From contig CM077115.1 in assembly GCA_039619475.1 (NCBI GenBank), forward strand, positions 399,500,557-399,564,556: a stretch of DNA of 64,000 nt, written 5' to 3'. The translations under genes and the position numbers were made by a program. The notes below the pieces were generated by a model. The model was not told the DNA's origin. It ran no database searches and saw only the letters and a program-made list of their open reading frames with translations. Below, in pieces: positions 37,481-49,248 of the stretch. The DNA is from Icerya purchasi (Eukaryota; Arthropoda; Insecta; Hemiptera; Monophlebidae). The stretch's first letter is position 1; every line of letters starts with the position of its first letter.

Positions 37481-40400
37481 CTAGGTCACTCCGCGTTTTA
37501 TTTCCTCTTCACTTCGTTAACCTATTAACACACTGTCGCCTACCGGACACATCTGGCAATGTAAAGTTTACTGCTCCCGACGATTCACAATTTTTCGCTT
37601 TATCTCGACGTAGACTTGACCGACCGCCCGGCTTCCTTCGACTAGATCGCCAAACCTTGCAAAGATGTGTAGTACACCGGTGCATCTTCGGAAACATCTG
37701 TGTGACTAGTTTGTTAATTACAACAGTTAATAAACTATACCAGACGGTCGCATTTAAAATCAATATTTCGCTGAAAATATTTAATGCACCCAGCCGCGCT
37801 GCAGCAAGGGGGACCGGAAATAGCAATATAAAGATTACATAATTTATTTCGTTAAGTAATTACCAAACGGAATAGATTCGGTACGTTTTAATTTTTTTCT
37901 TTTTCCATATCGAAATAGTGATTCTACTCAGACTATAGTCGGACGCATTTTTAAAAGAATAAAAATAAAAAAAAAAAAAAAAAAACTAAAAAATTTAACT
38001 GAAGAAACGGGGTTGTGTCCGGCGGATCTTAACCGCAAAACCGCGGAAATTTTACATTTCGAAAAAATTGCATAAAAAAAAATTGTAAAAATTCGAAATT
38101 TTCAAAGTCGCACACGTGATCACTGTGAAACGAAAAAAGCAAGAAGCTATTTAATATAATGGAAAAGTACATGAATTTTTAGTTTCATTCTCTCTGTAGG
38201 ATAATTGTAAAAAAAAAATGTATTTTTAATTTACGCTAAAAATAAATTCGTGTATTGCACGTATTTTTCGGAAGTATATTTAAACATTTATTTTTAAAAT
38301 TTTTTACATCGGTCTAGAAGTGTTTATACATTTTTCACCTTTAAAATTTACAATGGTACTTATGACACTTGTTAAATAATACCAGTTATAAAACTTGCTC
38401 TTTTCAAAGACCTTTTCCACAATTATAAGATACACACAAATTTTAACAAATAATCGAGTCAACATGAAAAACTAGTTATACTTTTTCATTGTCAAGTAGT
38501 TTCTTCGGAAGAAGAAACAAGGGGAAAAAAGAGAAACAATTAAGTGAACATAGGGTGTTGTTTAAGGTCAGCTTCATTTTCAAATTTTTCAGTTAAAAAT
38601 CTCTGTACATTATTTACATTCATTCGAAAGTATGCGCATATAATCTAGACACAGATATTAACGTAATCGTTCGCCTTTTTTTAAAACGGCCAAAATCTGA
38701 ACCAAATTGTTACGGGAAAAAAAAAAGAAAAGAGGATTTTAGAAGGCTCCTCCAATATGGTTCCGATAACCGATGTTTTTTTAATTTACCGCGTGCAACT
38801 GCCGCATGTGTATAAATTTTAAAAAACGAACCACAATATACACGCGCGCGCACTGGATACATCTGAAATAATTTTTCGGTCCGGAATAAGAATTACACTC
38901 ATCGTAGTCCAATTATACACACGTAACACTTACCTGCAACATAAAAAAAAAAAAAAAAAAACATATTTAATACACGTAATATATCGTTTGGTTAAAATTA
39001 ATATTCTCTAAAAAACGAGTTAATATAAAATACGAGCAAAAAATTGAAGTTCTCATTCCCCGTGAGGCGAGACAATTTCTTGTTCGAAAGATATTTCTGA
39101 AGCGGAGTATTTTAAAATATTCTTAAAAGAGTAGAATATGAACAGAGTAATTCCTCTACAATCGAAACAACTGGAAAAAAAAATGATGAGAACAACTTAT
39201 TGATGAAACGGGGCTGGCATATAATAGAATATACAATTATTACTAAAAAAATTCACATCAACATGATAAACGTTAGCCGGAAAATAAAAATGAAATAGAC
39301 ACCGTATATAATAATACATATAAAGGAAAAATGAGAGATTGCGTTTTTTTTCTCACTCAAATAACCACGAACAATATTGTTGATTTCTATTTAAATGTAT
39401 ATAATGCCAAGTTCACTAATCTCAGCCGGCTGCTACCGGTACATAATTTCAGACATATTTAAATGAAAATTTCCCCCTTATTACTGGAAGTCGTCGAAAT
39501 TACATTCTCGCAGTTTTATTATTCGTATAGAGTTGCCATTTTAAAGCACTTGATTATTTTTCGTCCAGTTTCTGCGTTTTATTACCCGAAACATTTCATA
39601 ATACATTTATACATTTTTACCGGGATAACGTTAAGCTTTTCTATTTTAATTCCTGCACTCGTTAACTGCAACTGTTTTAATAATGCCGTTTTTTTCTCTC
39701 GTATATAATATTAGAGATGATAACAATAGCAGTTCGCTTTATTTTTTTAGTTTGCCGCGAAAAGATCTGCCCGCCACTTCTTTTTTTTTTTTGCTCCTCT
39801 CTCTTCCTCTAACATCCGCGTCCGATTATTTGAAAAATTGTCGTTAAATTTTAAGATTGCACATAAATTTAGTTTCAAAGTAACCTCAACGGCTGAAAAA
39901 ATATAAAGCCAACTACAACGTAACTGAAGGTGGTGTTCCGAAGCCCTTTTTTTATTAATTTTCGTTCATTATTTCGAGAGAGTGCCCATTATTTCGCATT
40001 TACACCTACAGCTCTCCTCATTGGTGCAACGAAGTTTCACTGGTTTATAATTTATTTGCGAGTTTTAGGTATTATTTCGACCGCAAAAAGTCGCATTAAC
40101 GCTTCGTCACAGCTGTATGAGAAAAGAAGATCTGTGAGTGTACATTTGTTTGCTTTTAAATAAGAATAAAACGAGAAAAAAAAAAAACATTTAATTTACA
40201 ATTGTAGCCTTTAATGACCCCGATGAACGAAATATATTAAATCGCTGAAGACCCTAAAAACTGAAAAAAGTACACATATTATGTACTAATAGAACCACGC
40301 GCGCGCGCGCGTATTTGCCCTAAGCGCGTTTCCCGTATTAAAGTTTTTCCCTCAAAAAAGGAAGAATAAAGTTACTACGTGACCTTGAAAGCTTTGCACC

Positions 40401-41161
40401 GATTTTCAAAGCTCTCCAGTCGAAACAGCAGACAACAATACCGTCGCATATCCAGCGTCAACGCACAAGACCATATATGCTACAAGCAAAAACGCCTGCA
40501 ACAGAGTCTCGATAGTTGCCAAAATAACGCGGGGCCGTTAAATGCATCGAAAACAATATCCAAGCAGCCCCTTTTAATATCCAACCGTTGTCGTTACATG
40601 TCTTACACTATAATCACGCATCGATGAGATAACAAGACGACGGTATACATTTCGAAGAGTTACACCGTGCGTCCCTCGGTCGTTGTTAAGAGTTGAAAAA
40701 TTTTCAAACTCGCATACAGAATTTTGTGCATAATGAGGAAAGTTGTCGGTGTATGTAGCCAATCAGAACACGCTTAAATAAAACCCGCGCCGGTAGCTCA
40801 GCCGAAGAAACATATACACACACAACCGCTCAACCAACTGTGCGGTAGTATTAACATTGAACACCGAAGAAGCTAGCACCTCATAGGCAATCCGAAACGT
40901 TTGATAGGAGTCTGGTGGATTTGCAACGGAACTTAATCACGCCGCTTTTCCGTGAAATATTAATAAAAAGGACATGTTAGCAAACAAATGCGTCATCAAT
41001 TGGTTACATAAGTTTAGTTTTCTTTCTGTTACTATCCGGAACATGTATTGAATGATCCTCATCCTAAAAGTGAAATTATTAATTTTACCGCATTTTTTTT
41101 AAACTGAACGCGCTGTGACTTCCCATATAAAAACTTTACATACGACATGCGTAATAATAAG
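37481..41161. other. Gene-free stretch
   Basis: Begins with moderate CpG content beside the island at 37.3 kb, then AT-rich. It has a (GC)n run of about 14 bases near 40299-40312 (cgcgcgcgcgcgcg). No gene is supported. Confidence 0.5.
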
Positions 41162-41497
41162 CAGGGCCGTATCTGAGAGGGGATTCTCATCCTCCCCCCC
41201 ACCGAAAATGTCTGAAAAATAATAACTGCTTGAATTAAATGGACTGAAATTTGGAATAAATTTCTGTTCAATTTTTGACAAAAGAAAAGAAAATTGAAAT
41301 GGAAACGACTGTTTTTTATTTGTTTTTATTGTAGCGTTCAAATATTGCATATACAACAATTGACTACAAGGCTTTAGTGTACTATTTATAAATAAATATA
41401 TTTCACGATAACACATACATATATATATCTATATATATATATATTTATAAAAATATTTTCGTAACCCCTCCGGAATTTTGGTCTACATACGGCCTTG
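41162..41497. mobile_element. hAT-like MITE, divergent relative
   Basis: This is a 336-bp element starting CAGGGCCGTATC and ending, in reverse complement, CAAGGCCGTATG. The flanking 8-mers are ataataag (41154-41161) and ataagaag (41498-41505), matching at 7 of 8 positions. Terminal sequences resemble those of the elements at 45.9 and 54.6 kb, but the interior is different, so it is a separate subfamily. It contains a (TA)n stretch at about 41415-41449 and a C-rich patch near the left end. It has no transposase frame. Superfamily assignment rests on TIR and duplication length only. Confidence 0.62.
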
Positions 41498-42169
41498 ATA
41501 AGAAGTATTTATTTTCCATTTGCCTTCACGACGTTTTTAATACGATCACACCGGACCATATCGAAAAACTCGAAATATGCATTAAGTGTAAACAAGAAAC
41601 GGGAAATTCGAAATTACAGAGATATCGCACAGTGACATAGGGAAAAAAAAACACGAAAAAGCAGATATCGTGTGTCCCTCGACGTAAAAATTCACCACTC
41701 GAAGGCGCCGTTAGCTGATTACGCGAAAAAAATTAAGACGATGTTTAAGGAAGTTTAAAAAAAAAAAAAAAAAAAGCAACCGAAAATGAAAATATTTAAA
41801 ACATTTGCCGCTCTTGCCGTAGTCAAAAAATTATCACGAACGAACCCCGGCTAAGAGGTTTTCTATGAAACGAATGGGAACCACCACTGGTATAGGAACG
41901 GCGAACTGAAGATACCGTGTGAAAGATACTCGCAACAGTTGCGGTGGAGAAGATTATTAATAAGCAGACGATGACAATGAATGGCTGCAGGAATGCAAAC
42001 GGTCGGCGGGGGGAGAATGCGCAGGAAAAGACGAACGACAAAGACGGAAGATAGGCAAAATATGTAGACGGCAGCAATGTAAACAGTAGCGTAAACAAAT
42101 AGACGCGCTCGCACAAACACACGCGCCTACACAGATAATGGCGATGTCAAAGAATCCGAGCATTATCGA

Positions 42170-42345
42170 AGAATGAGTACCCGAGGCCGTGAGGTCATCA
42201 AACACCTGTGCTCAAATGACGTCACATGGCGGCGCGCATTCCGACGTACATGAACGCGAGAGGGGGCTTCGCCGCTAATTCACGACGCACACTATACAAC
42301 CGCGCACGATGTATCCGCTTAAAAATAGACGCGAATATTCTCTTC
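42170..42345. promoter_or_regulatory. CpG-rich block with CRE-type site
   Basis: A perfect TGACGTCA palindrome lies at 42217-42224 and is followed at once by CATGGCGGCGCGC. A CRE beside a GGCGGC word is a common promoter arrangement in animals. The open frame that starts at this ATGGCGGC on the plus strand (42226-42429) runs 67 codons and matches nothing I know. No splice or poly(A) context is clear. Confidence 0.25.
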
Positions 42346-45300
42346 TCACGAGGAATTATTAGATGTTTAAAAAGAAGAAAAGTAGGTGAACTTTGCGTTT
42401 TTCTTTTCCCTTCTTTTTCTGTATTTTAAAGAGTGCTATTAATTAGTAACGCTTATCGGCCGATGTTATTTTTCGGAATTTTTATTCGAAAACACCAGTC
42501 TCGCAGTTGCCGTTTCTAGAATACATTTTGTCCCACGTTTCCCACCGATCATTCTCTCATCAGATTCTATTTACACAAACAGATTCTTCTTCCAATGTGA
42601 ACAAAAAAAAATAATATATAAATATATATATATATGTATATAAAATGCAGGGAATTTACATTAATGGCGGACTAACAAGGCAAGGGGGCCTGAGAAAAAG
42701 GTTTTCGGGGTACGCAAGCGTCCTGTTTGCCTTTACCAGGAGCAGTGTTCATTAACTGTTACTAAAAGCAAACTTCGTTTCTACGTTGATGGTATAGGTA
42801 TAATAAAAAAAAAAAAAAAAAAATCAATTCTCGAATAAGTAGATAAAATTCGGCACAATATTTTTCGATATTCATAACTATTAATAGTAATATGATTTAA
42901 ATGTAGGTAACGATTTGTAAATGCAAACATCGATTGCAGTATTTTAAAAAGCCGGAAATCGATGTGAAAATTAATTTAGGATTTTTCGATATTTATTTGC
43001 GACAACAATATATGCCCGTTGTAACGTCTACGAGAAAATTTCTATGCGCCCGCCCGATATATAATACATATTTTATTGTGTATTGTGATTACTTATTACA
43101 TTTTTTCCCGGAGTAGGATACATTCATGCGTCGGACGGTCAGCACTTGTATGCAACATACGCGCGAACACGGTTAATGTGAGCATACCTGGGTGGAGTCT
43201 ACATCTGGATTATTGAACTAATTATTGTATCACGGTTGTTTGAAAATAATTTCTGTTCGACAGGTTTATTATTCGATTATTCAACTATTCGACTATTCCA
43301 TCATTCGACAATGATACGACGAACGAATATGTGTGAATGCACTGACTAATGTTTACCACCTAAATGTATGGCGAAGACCACCGCCGTGTCACGTCCTTCA
43401 GTGGGACAAGAGTCTTTTAAAATAATAATAAACATTCGGCTCCTGATCAATCAGAAGAATCGTTTCAATTTACCCACCAATGTGAATATGCGATCATTAT
43501 TGTTTTGAAATTACCGGAACAAACTCTTCATAGTTTGAAACTACGTCCTCCATATTTATAATTTTGGTATAGTAAATTGTGTTTAGACCGGTGATGGTTT
43601 TTTTTTCCTTTTAATAATGAAAATGTGTTTTATGTAATAGAAATTTTCTAAATCGCCTGCTTTGAAAATAGGCATCTCTGCTATTAGAACAATAAAGTAA
43701 TTCTTTAATATTAATAATATCGTTTTAATTAAAAGATTGTTAAGTAGAATTACAACAGTTTTGTTTTTTCTTCTATGTTCATATTTCGATGCAAAAAAAT
43801 TGTGTGTACCTTCATTCGACAGAATATTTTTTTTTTTTTTTTTTTTTTTTTTGGAGAAAACATACATTGAATATATAATGTTTCAGAAACAATTAAATAC
43901 AAATTATGAACTTTTTAATTCCACAAGCAAACTACCATTTACAATAATCATATGTTTAACGTGATTTTAACGACTCGTATTTTTATTCTAAATCAAACAC
44001 GCTGTAAAAATTAAGTACACCTTTCCACCGAAATGAAAATTAAATTGTTAAAATTATACTTTACCGCTTGATAATACGTGTAACTTTGTTCTATTAAAAT
44101 TTCCTAATGTTAATTTCTTATCTAAGTGGTCTAAAAATATTGCGTCTTTATTTTAATAAAATTCGATATTTAAAATAATGCGTAACACACGAGAGAGTAC
44201 ATTAAAACTTTATCACGATGATTCGGTAACTATTTATAAGGTGTGTAACGTTTCGAAGGAACTACAATCAACTAATACAACATCAAAAAGCAAAGAATCT
44301 CACTGTTTTCTTAAATGTATCATTTGAAACGAGATTACTGTTGCGAAACTCGTGAGTCTTATCCATATTTCAAAACAGCCTATAATAGTTATACAGAGTT
44401 ACATTATAAACATGCTGCTCGAATAAGAACGCGAAAAAAATCAAAATTTTTATACAGTAATATACAAAACTGAATAAAATAAAGAAATATGACTTGCAAC
44501 ACATGAGCGACTACTCACAAGCGAAAATAAACTTTCACATAAAACAACATACTCGTATGTGTGCGCATATGTTAATTTTACAAATGAACGTTACCGCCGA
44601 ATTTTATACGAATTTCAAAAAAAATAAAAAAAAAAAAACATACGATTCACTTTAAACGCAGAAAAACGCAAAAGTTAACGCGAAATATTAAAAGAACTAC
44701 AATTTCTCCTGAATAATAATCTGATTTTAATCGAACAAATTCACATCAGTTTTTACCTGCGGCGTATATTATGTATTATGTATATGCACAAATTGCCTAT
44801 TAGCGCAATTTATTTTACACAAACATCTAATATTCGATGATTTACCATTAGAATTATTGATATACTCTCTATTTTTTCTTTTCCATTGTTGTGCTAGCAG
44901 AATCTTAGCAAAATAACAAAAATCACACACTGGATGACACTATTCGACAAAGTAAAACGAGTAGTAGCCCTCTGATTAGCTAGGAGCCGAACGTTTATTA
45001 TTGTTTCGGGAGTCTCTTGTTCGTCAAGTCGCTAACATTCGCCGAGAGAAAATAATCTACCACGCGACTACCGTATTATTAACAGAAATTATAGATAACG
45101 ACTAGAATAATATCGAGCAGTGGTGGCGGCGTCTTCTATACACAATAATTACGTAACTGTGGGGCCAACGCGGATTGTTTGTTTTTCGTCGCTACTTACA
45201 ACGAAAATGATTTACGATTTATTTTTAAATAAAAGCGCGTTTCTCCTTCGAAACGGTCGAAAAATAACGAAAATGATGCGAGGCGAGGTCATCCCTTGAC

Positions 45301-45939
45301 CTTCCGAAACATTTATTGCATCAGTATAAGAAAATGTTATTATAATACTGCGAACGATAATGCCGGAAAATCTTATCGACAAACAAAAGTATGGGACATC
45401 ATATTTTGTAGTGTACCCCAGACTAAGAATGATATAATTATTAATATATGTATATATACATTAAAATTTATACAGTAAAACGTTTAATATTCACGTGGAA
45501 GGGTCGTAAAATTTCTTTTTGAAAGTTAAATTCGCTTTAATATAGGTTTTTATGGAAATACCCCGGCAGAGACGCTGAAAAAAATAGTTTTCTTCTTTTT
45601 AAACAATTTCTAAGAAGTGAAAGTTGATTTTTAAAAAGGGAAAAGAGAATATCAAATATTACATTGAGTTTTCTTATAATATGAATGTCACAGGTTAACT
45701 AAAAATATCCATAAAAATAAATTTAAAATAAACGTAAATAGAATGTAGATAAATCCGCATAACCTGTTTGTTAATATTAATTAATGTAAAGGAAATAAAT
45801 TCGTTTCTAACAAACAAAAATAAGTACGAAATAAATCAAAATAAGCAGCTGAATTTAAAGAAACGTTTTCAAGCATGGCCCATGATTAGGCAGCGTGTTT
45901 TTTTTTTTTATCATTTTTTTTTTTCGCCACTCCACCGAT
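42346..45939. other. Gene-free stretch
   Basis: Contains a TA-rich tract near 42614-42645, the word GGCGGACTAACAAGG near 42666, an A18 run near 42807-42824 and the T26 run. Otherwise featureless. Confidence 0.5.
43827..43852. repeat. T26 homopolymer
   Basis: Uninterrupted T run; may be the poly(A) end of a minus-strand retro-insert, but the adjoining sequence shows no known element. Confidence 0.93.
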
Positions 45940-46370
45940 TAGGGTGGTGCCCAGAATTTTGATAGAAAGGAATTGGGGTGGGATGGGGGGGCTGAAATTT
46001 TTTTTACATATTTATTTTATAAATAACAATCCTTTTTCACTAATATTCACACTATTAATAATTTCCTTCATTTTAATTTATATATTAATAATTTACATAT
46101 ATGTAATATAAACATTCAATAAAAATTACATATGTTATTGATTATACTCGTAATAAAAAAATTTGCATAAAATATTAATGAAGTCCCTAAAAATATGAAG
46201 CATATTTTTTCTTTCTTTTTATGTAAAAACATCCTAAAAAATCATCAATATTTATTTTAAATTTTTTATTTTTTTCAGATTTTTTTCAGACTTGTGTGTA
46301 TTTATAAAAACTATTTTAGTTCTTATGGGAAGGGGGTTAACTGACCCCCTCACCCCATGGCATGGCCTTG
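45940..46370. mobile_element. hAT-like MITE, older copy of the 54.6-kb family
   Basis: This is a 431-bp relative of the element at 54639-55056, in the same orientation. Shared landmarks in order: GTGCCCAGAATTTTG near the left end, TATTAATAATTTACAT, TATACTCGTAATAAAAAA, AAATATTAATGAAGT and CCTAAAAAATCA. The left end is TAGGGTGGTG and the right end in reverse complement is CAAGGCCATG. Flanking 8-mers are ccaccgat (left) and ccgccggt (right), 6/8 identical with two A/G differences, as expected of a decayed target duplication. Near its right end a 7-bp stem (agggggt / accccct, 46331-46350) can form. No transposase frame is present. Confidence 0.72.
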
Positions 46371-48738
46371 CCGCCGGTTCAGTACTATTTTTTGGTTGTT
46401 GCAATTTAAAACGCACTAAATTACAATGTACGGATTTTACTGCACCAGAGTTATGTACACTGTATTCGGAATTTTGACCCTGCGAACGTTAAAACCAGTC
46501 TCACTATTAACCCGTCCGCGAATGTAGAAATCACGAATGCTTTTCTACTATGCTTTATTTTAGAAAATCAACGAAATTCATTCTGCCATAAATCAACGAG
46601 CGGTGTAAATAAAAAGGAAAAATGCGGCGAGCGTTTATTAAGCACAGACAATAAGGCACAAATAACGAGAAATTAATTTAACAATTAAAGAGTACCCGAA
46701 AGAGTTATTCCTCGAATTAATAGAATTTTCAAATGAACAAAATTGCCCAAGATTGCCATTACAGTATTGTAACACGAATTTGAATATTCGATAATCTTAC
46801 ACACTTATAAGATGATACGAAATAATAAAGTGTAATCGCCAAATCTAATACCGATTTCATTTCCATTAAAGGAAAATTTATTTTTCGTAGGTTATCATTC
46901 AATCAACCATTGATATATATATACATATGTGTATTAATGTGCGGGAAAAAAATTAAAATATATAACAATAAGAACGGAGAAGGCACTGCAAATTTATGGC
47001 ACTGAATTTTCAGTCCTTTTTCGTCAGATTCTTCTGCGGCTGTTTATGAAGTTGAGCTAAATTCGCCCGAACAATCAACACATTCAGAGACGCAATCAGG
47101 CAACGTGTAGCTTCGGTTAAAATTTCGAAATAACTCCGGCACAAACTTAAAATTACGAATTAGAGAACAATTACTTCGGCAGGAGCATGAAATTTTGCCA
47201 GCACCTCTACACTATAAACTGATAACGTGCAACAAATAAAATCGTAAACACTGATAAGTCAGCCGGTTAATTTATAAACAATGAGCGGAGCAGAGCATTT
47301 GGAAGACTGACGAAATTCCACTACCACTACGACCACACCAGACCAGATCGCGGTATTGGTGTTACGGCGCATTACTTAACTTATGGGTGGCAATAACTAA
47401 TTGTACGCGTTACAGTCCATTGAAGAACAACACTGGAAAGTATTTTTGCAATACGCTTTTCTTTTTTTTTTTCTTGACGCCTGATTTCGTCTAGTTTCAC
47501 ACTGGCTGATTTCTTCTCTTGAGGGGGTTGGGGCTTTTTAATCAAACTATACCAGCGCCACTGCACACACAGATGTGGTTCAATGGGTTTTCGCAAGACG
47601 TAATTCGTACCAGAAGCATTCGAGAATTCGCTGTTACAACATCCGCCGGCCGCATTGCGAAACTGTAAACAAAGCACAATTTCTACTATTTAGAGCGCGC
47701 TTCATAAGAAAAAGGCCGATTTTCGTAGCAATATCTAAATATCTTTTTAACTTCGCACTCTGTTTAACAATATCCGTATCCGTTGTTCTCGCTAGTGAGC
47801 GAAAATTATCTTTCCTCTTTCGCCTGTTTTGGTCATTTCAATTCGATTTCTTTCAGCGCCCCCTCCCCCCAGCCGAGCAGCATAGCGGGTAATGTGAATC
47901 TTTAAGTCCCAGTAAAATGTAGAATTTTACGGATTAGATCTCGATTTTCAGCGGGAATCGGAAAACTAATTAACAATCTAATTGGCCAAAACCAAGCTTG
48001 AGAAAAAAAAGCAAACGGTTCATTCATACTTTCGACATCTATAATCTCCGCTTATTGTGCGGTAGCTAGAGCAGGCGATACTAGAGGCCAAGTATTACAA
48101 ACTCGCATTGAATAATAGTTCAAAGTTCGGAAGTTTTCAAACGAGCTTATTCCTAACAGTAGATTATTTTTTTTTTTCTTCCCATAAAGACGAGAATAGG
48201 CTCCACCAAGCTGGTGACTTATCGACAGCATTCTGATCTTTTTGATATACTAATAATTATAGCGACATTAATTTCTTCGAAATAATAATTAAAATATATG
48301 TAATGAAAATAAAGTAAATAGTATTTATCTAAACTTAATACATAATCAAGGGGAGTAATTCAATATATAATTAAAATTTCGAACTATCATTTAATTTTCT
48401 TTTTTTTATCTCCAACATTCTACTATACTACTACTTTTTTAATATTTTTAAATAAAATATTTCAGAAAATTTCAGTTTAAAATCTGTCCCTGATATAGCC
48501 TTATTTTTCGGATGTTAATAGGCTATCATTTATAGTTTTTTTTTTTTTTGTTTTTTTTTGAAATATATAATACGTATATATAAAATTGTTTTCCGTAAGT
48601 TGGTATATTTTATTTTTGTCGAGAATTGATTTTTTGCTTTGTGCATGAAGATTCGATTAAAGACATTGAGCGATAACTGGGTGGAGATATGTAATTATGA
48701 AAATTACGAATTCTGACGTCGAGAAATACATGTTTTAT
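46371..48738. other. Gene-free stretch
   Basis: AT-rich with a T-rich stretch at about 48537-48560. Frames near 47.4-47.9 kb are on both strands and unrecognised. Confidence 0.5.
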
Positions 48739-49248
48739 TTAAAAAGTTGCGATAACAAACCTAAATTGCGTCAACAAATTCGAGATAATTATTTCAATGT
48801 ACAATGACGAACAGAAAATGTTACGTAGCCTTGAAGAAATGTATAATTGACTAAAAATAAACGTTTCCCGTCTGTTTTTGATTTTTGAAATAAAAAACTT
48901 CGAGTAATATGGGACACTTATGCACCCCCCCCCACCCCCGCCCCCTGGAGGATATACTACTTTCTTTCCGAATATTGGCCATCTTATCGAATGCCCAATA
49001 GGAACGAAGCGAAGAAAAACAAAATATTGTAAAACGGTGGTAGGGGAACGCATATATAAATGGACAAATGTTGCTTGCTGATAATGTTGCGGCTCTTGAA
49101 GAAAGTTTTTAACATTTCTTTCGTGCAAGCTTAAGTTTACCTTTAATTTTTCTAGATAAACGCTTCGCATTCTCCCTAGTGCTGTATCATAAACAGGGCG
49201 AATTGCATTTACAAAATAATGCTCGCAGTCAAAACAATCTAATTTCAA
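48739..49248 (-). other. Longest non-transposon open frame (169 codons), unproven
   Basis: I do not recognise this frame. It starts MKLDCFDCEHYF and has mixed composition in its first 95 residues. The middle is a run of seven glycines coded by the C/G homopolymer at 48925-48945, which argues against real coding. It has no signal peptide, membrane segment or known motif. It could be a chance frame, a decayed element fragment, or part of an exon. Host genes with introns would not be expected as one frame. Confidence 0.12.

Noticed and set aside
40790..40870. GCGCCGGTAGCTCAGCCG resembles the start of a tRNA gene.
   Set aside because: No B box or cloverleaf follows within tRNA distance.
42660..42700. 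GGCGGACTAACAAGGCAAGGGGGCC looked like a transposon end (bases shown: first 15 are GGCGGACTAACAAGG).
   Set aside because: No matching inverted end or flanking duplication found nearby.
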